Positions 20,358-29,855 are shown, counted from the first letter of the stretch. The stretch: 49,111 nt of DNA from Ramlibacter sp. (GCF_028291745.1 NZ_JAQGNQ010000144.1:1-49111); one strand, 5' to 3'. A program made the numbers and translations. Notes: generated from the letters alone by a model not told the origin.

Positions 20358-20429
20358 TAGGCTGGGCTGCCGCAGGCACCCCAGCAACGGGCGCGCAAAC
20401 GCTGGGGTGCCTTCGGCAGCCCAGCCTAC
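20358..20429. repeat. Family A palindrome
   Basis: Inverted arms at 20358-20385 and 20401-20429 with core GGCTGGGCTGCCGCAGGCAC and a 15-base loop. It closely matches the palindrome at 5024-5093. It lies between convergent genes and could also stop transcription, but has no T-tract. Confidence 0.8.
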
Positions 20430-20449
20430 CGGCCGTTACCGGAAGGCCC

Positions 20450-20974
20450 TCAGTCCTGACCTTCCGTCAGCGTATCCAGCTGGAAGCGACCGCTCTTGTG
20501 CCACAGCCACGTATCCGTGTAGACCACCTTGCCCATGCGGGCGGGCACCGGGAAGGGCGCTGCGTCGCGCACCATCTTCTCGATTTCGGCGATCACTTCC
20601 GGCGCGTGCTTCGGCGCGCGCATCCAGTTCAGGTTGCGCACGTTGCCGCGGCCGTCGACTTCCACCTGCAGCACGCCGACGGCGTACAGCAGGGGCGGCA
20701 TGCGGCCCTTCCAGACGCGGGACTGGTTCAGGCCGTAGATGTGCGCGGCGGCGTCCTGGCGATAGGCACGCGGGTTGCTGGCTTGCGAGGTCTTGATGAC
20801 CATCCCCTGCGCAGGCTGCGCCGACCGCGGCGCGACCGCGACGGCGCCCGGATTCACCACTCCCGCGCGCGGTGCCGCGGCGGGCGGCAGCGGCGTCGAG
20901 CCGCACGAGGCAAGCAGGGCGGCCGCGCCCAGCAGGGCGGGCGTCAGGGGGCGCAGGGTGGGGCGATACTTCAT
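20450..20974 (-). CDS. Predicted lipoprotein with a TonB C-terminal-like domain
   Basis: A 174-residue protein with a lipobox (ALLASC) after a short signal sequence, an Ala/Pro/Val-rich spacer (about residues 25-60) and a C-terminal region from about 85 onward (YAVGVLQVEVDGRGNVRNLN) that resembles the TonB C-terminal fold. There is no long membrane anchor or Pro-Glu/Pro-Lys repeat, so it is not a classical TonB. The function is unknown. It is divergent from xdhC and convergent with uraH, and does not look like part of the purine pathway. Confidence 0.7.
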   Translation of the reverse strand: MKYRPTLRPLTPALLGAAALLASCGSTPLPPAAAPRAGVVNPGAVAVAPRSAQPAQGMVIKTSQASNPRAYRQDAAAHIYGLNQSRVWKGRMPPLLYAVGVLQVEVDGRGNVRNLNWMRAPKHAPEVIAEIEKMVRDAAPFPVPARMGKVVYTDTWLWHKSGRFQLDTLTEGQD

Positions 20975-21051
20975 GATGGGTCCTGGCGAAGTGGAACGCA
21001 GGCTGGCTGCCGGAGAAATCTACAACGGCAGGGCTTGGCGCAATGATGACC

Positions 21052-21062
21052 TTGGTTACCAA
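21052..21062. promoter_or_regulatory. Possible operator upstream of xdhC
   Basis: The 11-base palindrome TTGGTTACCAA lies 37 bases before xdhC, in the gap between divergent genes. It differs from the GTGTATACAC sites. It could serve a regulator encoded elsewhere; support is symmetry and position only. Confidence 0.3.
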
Positions 21063-21099
21063 ACGCTTCGTGTGCTTGCCATTGCCCCCACTGTAAAGA

Positions 21100-21903
21100 A
21101 TGCTTCCCACCAAAGAAGTCACGAGCCGCCTCGCGAACGAGGACGCAGTGTTGGTCCGTGTCGACAGCGCGCAGGGTTCCGTGCCACGCGAGGCCGGCGC
21201 CTGGATGGCGGTTTTCGGCAACACCGTGGTCGGCACCATAGGCGGCGGCCACCTGGAACTGCAGGCGATCGAGGAGGCGCGACTACGCCTCGCGGGCGCG
21301 GCTGGCGCACCGGTCCTGCGCTACCCGCTGGGCCCCGCCCTGGGGCAGTGCTGCGGCGGCGTGGTGCATCTGCGCTACGAGAACCTCGGCGCGGCCGACG
21401 CCGCATCGCTCGCGCAGCGCCTGCACACCGGCGCCACGCCACTGGCGCTGTTCGGTGGCGGCCACGTCGGCAAGGCCTTGATCCACGTGCTGGGCACGCT
21501 GCCCTTCGCCATCGCCTGGATCGACAGCCGTGACGAGATCTTCCCCGCGCAGGTGCCCGACAACGTTCGCTGCGAGCACTCGGACCCGGTGCAGGCCGCG
21601 GTTGCGGAGCTCGCGCCCGGCTCGCGCGTGCTGGTCATGAGCTTCAGCCATGCCGAGGACCTCGACATCGTCGCCGCCTGCCTCAAGCGCCTGCGCGAGC
21701 GCGCCGACCTGCCTTATGTCGGCCTGATCGGCAGCAAGACCAAATGGGCGACCTTCCGCCATCGTCTCGAAGAGCGAGGCTTCGGCGCCGACGAACTCGC
21801 GCGCATCACCTGCCCGATCGGCATCCCCGGCATCACCGGCAAGGAGCCCGAAGTGATCGCGGTCGCCGTCGCGGCACAGCTCTTGCAAACTCCGCTTCCG
21901 TGA
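21100..21903 (+). CDS. xdhC: Xanthine dehydrogenase accessory protein XdhC
   Basis: A 267-residue XdhC/CoxI-family chaperone that binds molybdenum cofactor and inserts the sulfurated form into xanthine dehydrogenase. Family marks: AQGSVPREAGA near residue 25, the Cys motif LGPALGQCCGG, a Rossmann-type FGGGHVGKAL near the middle and YVGLIGSKTKW in the C-terminal half. The genes for its client, xdhAB, are 24 kb away rather than adjacent. The ATG at 21100 has only a weak ribosome site. Confidence 0.94.
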   Translation: MLPTKEVTSRLANEDAVLVRVDSAQGSVPREAGAWMAVFGNTVVGTIGGGHLELQAIEEARLRLAGAAGAPVLRYPLGPALGQCCGGVVHLRYENLGAADAASLAQRLHTGATPLALFGGGHVGKALIHVLGTLPFAIAWIDSRDEIFPAQVPDNVRCEHSDPVQAAVAELAPGSRVLVMSFSHAEDLDIVAACLKRLRERADLPYVGLIGSKTKWATFRHRLEERGFGADELARITCPIGIPGITGKEPEVIAVAVAAQLLQTPLP

Positions 21904-21913
21904 GCCCGCAAAG

Positions 21914-21923
21914 CTGTATACAC
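21914..21923. promoter_or_regulatory. Probable GntR operator upstream of puuD
   Basis: CTGTATACAC, with the palindromic core TGTATACA. On the minus strand the flank reads CGAAAGTGTATACAGC, matching the site at 15248 over 14 bases. It lies 95 bases before puuD. Confidence 0.75.
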
Positions 21924-22017
21924 TTTCGTCCACAGGCCGCAGCGGCGCAGGGGATGCGCGGCCTTCTTCTGCTCAGAGCGCCCGCGGTGGTGAGCAGGTC
22001 TTCCCGGTAAGAAGCAC

Positions 22018-23217
22018 ATGGAAAGCTATCTTCTCGACTGGGCCAACCTGCTGCTGCGCTGGGTCCACGTGATCACGGCCATCGCCTGGATCGGCTCGTC
22101 CTTCTACTTCGTCTTTCTCGACAGCAGCCTGGTGCCGCCGGCCGACGACAGGCTGCGCGCCGAGGGCGTCACCGGCGAGCTGTGGGCGGTGCACGGCGGC
22201 GGCTTCTACCATCCGGTGAAGTACGCGGTCGCGCCGCCGCAATTGCCGCCGCACCTGCACTGGTTCTTCTGGGAAGCGTATTCCACCTGGATGTCGGGCT
22301 TCGCGCTGTTCACCGTCTCCTACCTGTGGAACGCGGGCACGTATCTCGTCGACAAGTCGCTGATGAACTGGTCGCCGGCGGCCGCCGTCGTGGCGGCCCT
22401 GGGCTTCCTGGTGGTCTTCTGGCTGCTGTACGACGCAGCCTGCCGCATCTTCGGGCAGCGCAAGAACGGCGATGCGATCGTGGGCGCGCTGGTGCTCGTG
22501 CTGGTTTGCGTGGCCGCCTGGCTGGCCTGCCACTGGTTCGCCGGCCGCGCCGCCTTCCTGCTGACGGGCGCGATGATGGCCACCTCGATGAGCGCCAACG
22601 TGTTCTTCTGGATCATCCCCGGCCAGAAGAAGGTGGTGCAGGCTATCAAGGCCGGCGAGCCGCCGGACCCTGTTCATGGCTGGCGCGGCAAGCAGCGCAG
22701 CGTGCACAACACCTACTTCACGCTGCCGGTGCTGTTCGCGATGCTGTCCAACCACTACGGCTTTCTCTACACGCATCGCCTGAACTGGCTGGTGCTGATC
22801 GTGATGATGTTCGCGGGCGCGGCGATCCGCCAGTTCTTCGTGATGCGCCACGGCTGGAAACTGGGGCGCAACCGGCACCCGGCCGGCTACGCGCTGGTGG
22901 GTGTGGCCGTCATTGCCGCCACGATCGTCTGGATGACGCCGAACGAAAGCGAAGCCGCGAAGATTCCCGTTGCCGCTGCCAACTACGCCGCCGTGCAGAA
23001 GGTGCTGGCGCAGCGCTGCTACCTGTGCCACAGCGGACCGCAGGCCATGAAGAACGTGCACCTCGATTCGCCGGAGGGCGTGCAGCAGCATGCGCAGGCG
23101 GTGTACCAGCAGGCCGTGGTGGCGAAGACCATGCCCCTGAACAACGCGACGCAGATCACCGATGCCGAGCGCGCACTGATCGGCCAGTGGTTCCAGGCCG
23201 GCGCGAGCACGCAATGA
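22018..23217 (+). CDS. puuD: Urate hydroxylase PuuD (membrane protein with cytochrome c domain)
   Basis: A 399-residue integral-membrane urate oxidase. Residues 1 to about 305 hold roughly eight helices of the urate oxidase N-terminal domain (LLRWVHVITAIAWIGSSFYF, HPVKYAVAPP, FFWEAYSTWMSGFALF). The C-terminal 80 residues form a cytochrome c domain with one haem motif, CYLCH. It oxidises urate to 5-hydroxyisourate and passes electrons to its haem instead of making peroxide as uricase does. Its stop overlaps the start of the deaminase gene (ATGA). A GntR operator lies upstream. Confidence 0.95.
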   Translation: MESYLLDWANLLLRWVHVITAIAWIGSSFYFVFLDSSLVPPADDRLRAEGVTGELWAVHGGGFYHPVKYAVAPPQLPPHLHWFFWEAYSTWMSGFALFTVSYLWNAGTYLVDKSLMNWSPAAAVVAALGFLVVFWLLYDAACRIFGQRKNGDAIVGALVLVLVCVAAWLACHWFAGRAAFLLTGAMMATSMSANVFFWIIPGQKKVVQAIKAGEPPDPVHGWRGKQRSVHNTYFTLPVLFAMLSNHYGFLYTHRLNWLVLIVMMFAGAAIRQFFVMRHGWKLGRNRHPAGYALVGVAVIAATIVWMTPNESEAAKIPVAAANYAAVQKVLAQRCYLCHSGPQAMKNVHLDSPEGVQQHAQAVYQQAVVAKTMPLNNATQITDAERALIGQWFQAGASTQ

Positions 23218-24644
23218 GCGCAGCGCGGACGCTGCTGGTTCGCGATGCCGCCTGCCTCGCGACGCTCGACGACGCCGGCCGCGAACTGCGCGACGCGTCG
23301 ATCTTCATCCGCGGCCATCGCATCGAGGCGATCGGTCCGGCCGGCGACCTGCCGCAGGATGCCGACGAAGTGATCAGCGCGTGCGGCCACCTCGTGGTGC
23401 CGGGCCTGGTCAACACGCATCACCACATGTACCAGTCGCTGACGCGCGCCGTCCCGGGCGTGCAGGACGCGGAGCTCTTCGCCTGGTTGCGCGGGCTGTA
23501 TCCGATCTGGGCCGGCCTGACGCCGGAGATGGTGCGCGTGTCCACACAGGTGGCCATGGCGGAACTGCTGCTTTCCGGCTGCACGACCAGCAGCGATCAC
23601 CTGTACCTGTATCCCGACGGCGTGCGGCTGGACGACAGCATCGAGGCGGCCCGCGAGATCGGCATGCGCTTCGTCGCGGCGCGCGGCAGCATGAGCGTGG
23701 GCGAATCGCAAGGCGGCCTGCCGCCCGATGCACTGGTGGAAGACGAGGACGCGATCCTGCGCGACACCCAGCGCCTGATCGAGGCCTGGCACGACCCGGC
23801 GCATGGCGCCATGACGCAGGTGGCGGTGGCCCCGTGCTCGCCCTTCAGCGTCAGCCGCGACCTGATGCGCCAATCCGCGGCGCTGGCCCGCAGCTACGGG
23901 GTCCGGCTGCATACGCACCTGGCGGAGAACGACCACGACGTCGCCTACAGCCTGGAGCAGTTCGGCCGCACGCCGGCGCAGTACGCGCAGGACCTGGGCT
24001 GGACCGGCGACGACGTGTGGCACGCCCACTGCGTGAAGCTGGACGAGGAGGGCATCTCGCTGTTCGCCGCGACCCGCACGGGCGTGGCGCATTGCCCGTG
24101 CAGCAACATGCGCCTGGCTTCCGGCATCGCGCCGGTGCGCCGCATGCTGGACGCCGGCGTACCGGTGGGCCTGGGCGTGGACGGCAGCGCCAGCAACGAC
24201 GGCGCGCATCTGTTGGCAGAGGCGCGCCAGGCGATGCTGCTGGCGCGGGTGGCCGCTGCGATGCGGCCGCCGCAGCGCGGCGCCGACGGCCGCACCGTGT
24301 TCGGCTGCGATGTGGCGCCGGCGGCCATGAGCGCGCGTGCCGCGTTGCGGCTCGCCACCCGCGGCGGCGCCTCGGTGCTGGGGCGTGCCGACATCGGGCA
24401 ACTGGCGCCCGGCTTCTGTGCCGACCTGGCCCTGTTCGACTTGCGCACGGTCGGCATGGCGGGTGCCGCGGTGCATGACCCGGTCGCGGCGCTCCTGCTG
24501 TGCGCCAGCCCGCAGGCGGCGTTCACCATCGTGCAGGGCCGGGTGGTCGTGCGCGAAGGCAGGATCACCACCGTCGATCTGCCGCCGCTGGTGGAGCGGC
24601 ACAACCGGCTCGCCCTGCAGCTGGTGCAAGGGGCCGGGCGCTGA
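23214..24644 (+). CDS. 8-oxoguanine/guanine deaminase (amidohydrolase family)
   Basis: A 476-residue metal-dependent deaminase of the amidohydrolase superfamily. Metal and catalytic motifs: NTHHHMYQSLTRA, LHTHLAEN, DVWHAHCVKL and GLGVDGSASNDG, the last being typical of the 8-oxoguanine deaminase subgroup related to AtzB/TrzN. It would convert 8-oxoguanine to urate or guanine to xanthine, either of which feeds this pathway. The ATG at 23214 overlaps the puuD stop by four bases, so it is coupled to it. The choice between the two substrates is not certain from sequence. Confidence 0.87.
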   Translation: MSAARTLLVRDAACLATLDDAGRELRDASIFIRGHRIEAIGPAGDLPQDADEVISACGHLVVPGLVNTHHHMYQSLTRAVPGVQDAELFAWLRGLYPIWAGLTPEMVRVSTQVAMAELLLSGCTTSSDHLYLYPDGVRLDDSIEAAREIGMRFVAARGSMSVGESQGGLPPDALVEDEDAILRDTQRLIEAWHDPAHGAMTQVAVAPCSPFSVSRDLMRQSAALARSYGVRLHTHLAENDHDVAYSLEQFGRTPAQYAQDLGWTGDDVWHAHCVKLDEEGISLFAATRTGVAHCPCSNMRLASGIAPVRRMLDAGVPVGLGVDGSASNDGAHLLAEARQAMLLARVAAAMRPPQRGADGRTVFGCDVAPAAMSARAALRLATRGGASVLGRADIGQLAPGFCADLALFDLRTVGMAGAAVHDPVAALLLCASPQAAFTIVQGRVVVREGRITTVDLPPLVERHNRLALQLVQGAGR

Positions 24645-24675
24645 GCGCGTCACAATCCCGCGCAGGAGACCCGAC

Positions 24676-25992
24676 ATGACCGCGCCCGACGCCCGCACCG
24701 ACCCCCGCGCCTTCCTCGAACACCTGTACCGCGCCGCGGTCCGCCGTGCCCTGCCGCTGCACAACACAGCGGCCTGCCTGCCGCCGCCGCCCAAGGGGCG
24801 CACGCTGGTGCTCGGCGCCGGCAAGGCGGGTGGCGCGATGGCGCATGCGGTGGAGGCGCTCTGGCCGCGCGCTGCGCCGCTGTCCGGGCTGGTGGTCACG
24901 CGCTACCACCACACGCCCGCGCGTCCGGCCGGTGTGCCGGAGCGCATCGAGGTGGTGGAGGCGGCGCACCCGGTACCCGACGAAGCCGGCTTGCGCGCGG
25001 CCGAACGCATCCTGGCCCTCACGCGCGGCTTGACGGCCGACGACCTGGTGCTGTGCCTGATTTCGGGCGGCGGTTCGGCGCTGCTGACGCTGCCCGCTGA
25101 AGGCCTGTCGCTGGCCGACAAGCAGCGGATCAACAAGGACCTGCTGAACTCCGGGGCCAACATCGCCGAGATGAATTGCGTGCGCAAGCATCTCTCGCGC
25201 ATCAAGGGCGGCCGGCTGGCGGCCGCGTGCGCGCCGGCCCGCGTGGTGACGCTGACCATCAGCGACGTTCCGGGCGACGATCCCTCGGTGATCGCGAGCG
25301 GGCCGACCGTGCCCGATGCGAGCACGTGCGAGGACGCGCTCGCCATCCTGCAGCGCTATCGCATCGAGGTGCCCGGCGCCATCCGCACTTTGCTGGAGCA
25401 GGGCGCTCTCGAGACGCCGAAGCCCGGCGACGCGGCCTTTGCCGGCCAGCCGGTCCACCTGATCGCGACGCCGCAGCAGTCGCTGGAAGCGGCGGCAGCA
25501 GCCGCGCGCGCGGCCGGCGTCGCAGCGCACATCCTCAGCGACGAGATGGAGGGCGAGTCCCGCGAAGTCGGCAAGGTCCATGCGGCCCTGGCGCGCGCGG
25601 TGGCACAGCGCGGCCAGCCCTTCGCCCGTCCGTGCGTGATCCTCTCCGGCGGCGAGACCACGGTCACCATCCGCCCGCAGTCCGAGGGCACGCCGCGTGG
25701 CCGCGGCGGCCGCGCGGGCGAGTTCTGCCTGGGCCTCGCGCAGGCGCTGCAGGGGCAGCCGAACGTGTGGGCGCTCGCCGCCGACACGGACGGCATCGAC
25801 GGCGTCGAGGACAACGCCGGCGCCTTCGTCGCGCCCGACACGCTGGCCCGCGCGCAAGGCCAGGGCATGAAGATCGACGCCTACCTCGGGCGCAACGATG
25901 CGTACGGGTATTTCAGTGCGTTGGGCGACTTGCTGGTGACGGGGCCGACGCACACCAACGTCAACGATTTCAGGGCGCTGCTGGTGCTTTGA
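24676..25992 (+). CDS. Glycerate kinase, MOFRL/GckA-TtuD type
   Basis: A 438-residue glycerate 2-kinase of the MOFRL family. Key segments: LVLGAGKAGGAMAHAVE near residue 45, DDLVLCLISGGGSALLTLP, KHLSRIKGGRLAA, LTISDVPGDDPSVIASGPT and the C-terminal MOFRL domain with VILSGGETTVTI and LAADTDGIDGVEDNAGAF. It makes 2-phosphoglycerate. In purine degradation, glyoxylate is carried to glycerate by carboligase and reductase, so its place after puuD and the deaminase fits. GGAGAC lies five bases before the ATG; probably the last gene of that operon. Confidence 0.9.
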   Translation: MTAPDARTDPRAFLEHLYRAAVRRALPLHNTAACLPPPPKGRTLVLGAGKAGGAMAHAVEALWPRAAPLSGLVVTRYHHTPARPAGVPERIEVVEAAHPVPDEAGLRAAERILALTRGLTADDLVLCLISGGGSALLTLPAEGLSLADKQRINKDLLNSGANIAEMNCVRKHLSRIKGGRLAAACAPARVVTLTISDVPGDDPSVIASGPTVPDASTCEDALAILQRYRIEVPGAIRTLLEQGALETPKPGDAAFAGQPVHLIATPQQSLEAAAAAARAAGVAAHILSDEMEGESREVGKVHAALARAVAQRGQPFARPCVILSGGETTVTIRPQSEGTPRGRGGRAGEFCLGLAQALQGQPNVWALAADTDGIDGVEDNAGAFVAPDTLARAQGQGMKIDAYLGRNDAYGYFSALGDLLVTGPTHTNVNDFRALLVL

Positions 25993-26003
25993 CTTTGGGG
26001 AGC

Positions 26004-26030
26004 GGTGGGGTGCGCTGCGCGCATCCCACC
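26004..26030. repeat. Short palindrome between convergent genes
   Basis: The stretch starting GGTGGGGTGCGC pairs with CGCATCCCACC. It lies between the convergent stops at 25992 and 26031 and is followed by CCTACGA, as in the family A elements. Confidence 0.6.
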
Positions 26031-26609
26031 CTACGAGAGCCAACCGGCCAGGGTTTGCGGATGCACCTGCCAGCCCGCCAGCCCGGCGATGGCCATGAAG
26101 CTGCCGAACAAGCCGGGCACCATCGCCAGTCCATAGAGCCACCAGGCCTGCGTCAGCGAGGCGACGGCCAGCAGCGCGATGGCCACCGAGATCCCCGCGT
26201 CGGCCAGGTCGAACTGGTCGTCGCGAAAGTTCAAGGCGTCGTAGTTCTTCTGGTCCTGCTGCGATTGCCGCAGCACGTCGCCCTTTTTCTGCGCCTGGTC
26301 CGCGGCCAGCTTTTCATAGCGGTCGATTTCGGCCTGCCACTCGGCGCGCTGCTGCGGCGGGCGGTCGGCCGCCTGCAGCCGCAGCTGCGCCACGGTCGCC
26401 CGGGCGATCTCCTCGCGCAGGTTGCGGGCCTGGTAGTAGTTCCAGTGGTCGACCCTGTCCGCCTGCGCCTGCTGCATGGCCTGCACGATGTTGTCGTCCT
26501 TGATCTTGGCGATGCCCATGACGGTGCTGAGGATGGCCACGCTGACGGCCACCGTGGCATTCAGGCGGGATATGCGGGACTCGCCGCTCTCGATGGCATT
26601 CACTTCCAT
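26031..26609 (-). CDS. DUF4337-family membrane protein
   Basis: A 192-residue protein. An N-terminal helix (about residues 15-35, LNATVAVSVAILSTVMGIAK) is followed by a charged coiled-coil-prone region (about 38-135, rich in Gln, Arg, Glu) with the NYYQARNLREEIARATVAQL segment typical of DUF4337. Two further hydrophobic segments lie near the C-terminus. The function is unknown. It follows the LysR gene in the same direction after a 21-base gap. Confidence 0.8.
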   Translation of the reverse strand: MEVNAIESGESRISRLNATVAVSVAILSTVMGIAKIKDDNIVQAMQQAQADRVDHWNYYQARNLREEIARATVAQLRLQAADRPPQQRAEWQAEIDRYEKLAADQAQKKGDVLRQSQQDQKNYDALNFRDDQFDLADAGISVAIALLAVASLTQAWWLYGLAMVPGLFGSFMAIAGLAGWQVHPQTLAGWLS

Positions 26610-26630
26610 GGCGCGATTGTGCAGCGGCCT

Positions 26631-27539
26631 TCAGGCGGCGAAGCGGCGGCTGAACTCCTGCGCCAGGTGGTCCACGAAGGCCCGCACGCGCAGGGTCGCC
26701 TGGTGGCGCACCGGCCAGACCGCGTGGATGTCCGCCGGCGGCGTCTGCCAGTTCTCCAGCACCGGGCGCAAGCGGCCGCTGCGCAGGTAGCGCGCCACGT
26801 CCCATTCCGCCCGCAGCACGATGCCGTGGCCGGCCAGCGCCCAGTTCACCGCGATCTCGCCATCGTTGGTGCTCAGGCGACCCCGCGCACGCACCGTCTC
26901 CACGCGTTTGCCGGAGCGCAGCCGCCACACGCCGTAGGCCTCGTCGCCCTGGCGGATGGCAATGATGCTGTGGCTGGCCAGGTCGTGCGGCGAGCGCGGC
27001 GTGCCCTGGCGCTGCAGATACGCGGGCGAGGCGCACAGCAGCCGCCGATTGGGCGCCAGCAGGCGCGCGACGACGCGCGCATCGGGCGGCTCGCCAAAGC
27101 GCACGCAGACGTCGAAGGCATCTTCGGTCAGCGGCGGCGGATTGACCGAGAGCTGCAACTGGATCTCCACGTTGGGATGCGTGCGCGCGAAGCTCGCGAT
27201 CGCCGGCGCGACGTGCATGCGACCGAAGCCGAGGGTGGCGTTCACGCGCAGCAGGCCGCTGGCTTCCGAGTGCGCCCCCTGCAGCTCGCGCTCCAGCGTC
27301 TCGATCTCGCCGAGGATGCGGCGCGCGTTGACCAGGTAGGTCTCGCCTTCGGGCGTGAGCGCCAGGCGCCGCGTGGTGCGGTTCAACAGGGTCACGGCGA
27401 GCCGCGCCTCCAGGGCCGCCAGCCGCTTGCTCACCGCTGGCGGGCTGACCTGCAGCTCCCGCGCGGCCGCCGACAGGCTGCCACAGCGCATCAGCACGCT
27501 GAAGAACTGCATTTCCTGCGAGGCGGCGGCGTGGGGCAT
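26631..27539 (-). CDS. LysR-family regulator, probably of tartrate dehydrogenase
   Basis: A 302-residue LysR protein starting MPHAAASQEMQFFSVL. The HTH (about residues 20-40) reads GSLSAAARELQVSPPAVSKR, and the CrgA-type substrate-binding domain follows (NATLGFGRMHVAPAIASFA, DVCVRFGEPPDARVVARLL). The start at 27539 excludes a Cys-rich upstream extension that overlaps the divergent promoter. Such regulators often lie divergent to tartrate dehydrogenase; here a TIR-like gene lies between the two. A GGTTATCAATG motif just before its start resembles one before the dehydrogenase gene. Confidence 0.86.
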   Translation of the reverse strand: MPHAAASQEMQFFSVLMRCGSLSAAARELQVSPPAVSKRLAALEARLAVTLLNRTTRRLALTPEGETYLVNARRILGEIETLERELQGAHSEASGLLRVNATLGFGRMHVAPAIASFARTHPNVEIQLQLSVNPPPLTEDAFDVCVRFGEPPDARVVARLLAPNRRLLCASPAYLQRQGTPRSPHDLASHSIIAIRQGDEAYGVWRLRSGKRVETVRARGRLSTNDGEIAVNWALAGHGIVLRAEWDVARYLRSGRLRPVLENWQTPPADIHAVWPVRHQATLRVRAFVDHLAQEFSRRFAA

Positions 27540-27551
27540 TCGTGACGGGCT

Positions 27552-27562
27552 GGTTATCAATG
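27552..27562. promoter_or_regulatory. Possible LysR site between the LysR and TIR-like genes
   Basis: GGTTATCAATG differs by one base from GGTTAACAATG at 28660-28670, upstream of tartrate dehydrogenase. It is 13 bases from the LysR start and about 50 from the TIR-like start. Confidence 0.35.
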
Positions 27563-27610
27563 CGCATTCTGCGCTGCCGCTGGTACAGTGGCACGAGAGG
27601 AGAACGTTGC

Positions 27611-28633
<1,023 letters not shown>

Positions 28634-28642
28634 GGGCGCTGG

Positions 28643-28672
28643 CCCATTGTTTCCCCAGCGGTTAACAATGGG
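28643..28672. promoter_or_regulatory. Probable LysR operator upstream of tartrate dehydrogenase
   Basis: Perfect inverted arms CCCATTGTT (28643-28651) and AACAATGGG (28664-28672) with a 12-base spacer, 64 bases before the dehydrogenase start. The layout suits a LysR-type regulator, likely the one at 26631-27539. Confidence 0.55.
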
Positions 28673-28735
28673 GTGAATCGCGGCGCGTTCCCACCAGCCC
28701 CGCACGCCTACAGTGCGCGCTGAAAGGAACACTCC

Positions 28736-29806
28736 ATGAAGACCTACAGGATCGCCTGCATCCCCGGCGACGGCATCGGCAAGGAAGTCATCCCCGCGGG
28801 GCAGGAAGTGCTGCAGGCGCTGGCTGCGTCCGGCGCCGGCTTCGCCTTCGAATTCGAGAACTTCGGCTGGGGCGGCGACTGGTACCGCGCCCACGGCAAG
28901 ATGATGCCCGACGACGGGCTCGAGCCGCTGCGCCACAAGGACGCGATCCTGTTCGGCTCGGCCGGCGACCCGCACATCCCCGACCACATCACGCTGTGGG
29001 GCCTGCGCCTGAAGATCTGCCAGGGCTTCGACCAGTACGCGAACGTGCGGCCCACGCGCATCCTGCCCGGCATCGACGCGCCCCTGAAGCGCTGCACGGC
29101 GAAGGACCTCGACTGGGTGATCGTGCGCGAGAACTCCGAGGGCGAATACGCCGGGGTCGGCGGCCGCGCGCACCAGGGCCACCCGATGGAGGTGGCGACC
29201 GACGTGAGCATCCTCACGCGGGTCGGTGTCGAGCGCATCATGCGCTTCGCCTTCAAGCTGGCGCAGTCGCGTCCGCGCAAGCACCTCACCGTGGTCACCA
29301 AGTCCAACGCGCAGCGCCACGGCATGGTGATGTGGGACGAGATCGCCCTGCAGGTCAGCAAGGAGTTCCCCGACGTCCAGTGGGACAAGGAACTGGTCGA
29401 CGCCTGCACGGCCCGCATGGTGAACCGCCCCGCCTCGCTCGACACGCTGGTCGCCACCAACCTGCACGCCGACGTGCTGAGCGACCTGGCCGCGGCGCTG
29501 GCCGGCAGCCTGGGCATCGCGCCCACCGGCAACATCGATCCCGAGCGTCGCTACCCCAGCATGTTCGAGCCGATCCACGGCTCGGCGTTCGACATCATGG
29601 GCAAGGGCCTGGCGAATCCGGTGGGCACCTTCTGGAGTTGCGTGATGCTGCTCGAGCATCTCGGCGAGAACGAAGCCGCGGCCCGCCTGATGCAGGCGAT
29701 CGAGGAGATCACGGCCGATCCCAGGCTGCACACCGGCGACCTCGGTGGCACCGCGAAGACGGCGGAGGTGACGGCGGCAGTGGTTTCCCGCTTGAAGAAC
29801 CGCTGA
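28736..29806 (+). CDS. ttuC: Tartrate dehydrogenase/decarboxylase (TtuC family)
   Basis: A 356-residue NAD-dependent beta-decarboxylating dehydrogenase of the isocitrate/isopropylmalate family. Visible marks: IPGDGIGKEVIPAG at the N-terminus, the REN segment (VIVRENSEGEYAGVGGR), TKSNAQRHGMVMWDE, NLHADVLSDLAAALAGSLG and FEPIHGSAFDIMGKGLANP. The substrate loop favours tartrate dehydrogenase or D-malate dehydrogenase over isopropylmalate dehydrogenase. AAGGAAC precedes the ATG. A Bug-type binding protein gene follows after 49 bases, which fits uptake and oxidation of tartrate or a related hydroxyacid. Confidence 0.88.
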   Translation: MKTYRIACIPGDGIGKEVIPAGQEVLQALAASGAGFAFEFENFGWGGDWYRAHGKMMPDDGLEPLRHKDAILFGSAGDPHIPDHITLWGLRLKICQGFDQYANVRPTRILPGIDAPLKRCTAKDLDWVIVRENSEGEYAGVGGRAHQGHPMEVATDVSILTRVGVERIMRFAFKLAQSRPRKHLTVVTKSNAQRHGMVMWDEIALQVSKEFPDVQWDKELVDACTARMVNRPASLDTLVATNLHADVLSDLAAALAGSLGIAPTGNIDPERRYPSMFEPIHGSAFDIMGKGLANPVGTFWSCVMLLEHLGENEAAARLMQAIEEITADPRLHTGDLGGTAKTAEVTAAVVSRLKNR

Positions 29807-29855
29807 TTTCGAGCCACAAAGCACGTTCGCAGTCACAACAACAGGAGACACCCCT

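Noticed and set aside
27542..27610. Upstream extension of the TIR-like gene by 23 codons
   Set aside because: The extension is Arg/Trp/Cys-rich, overlaps the possible LysR site and lacks a ribosome site, while GAGGAGAA stands just before the ATG at 27611.
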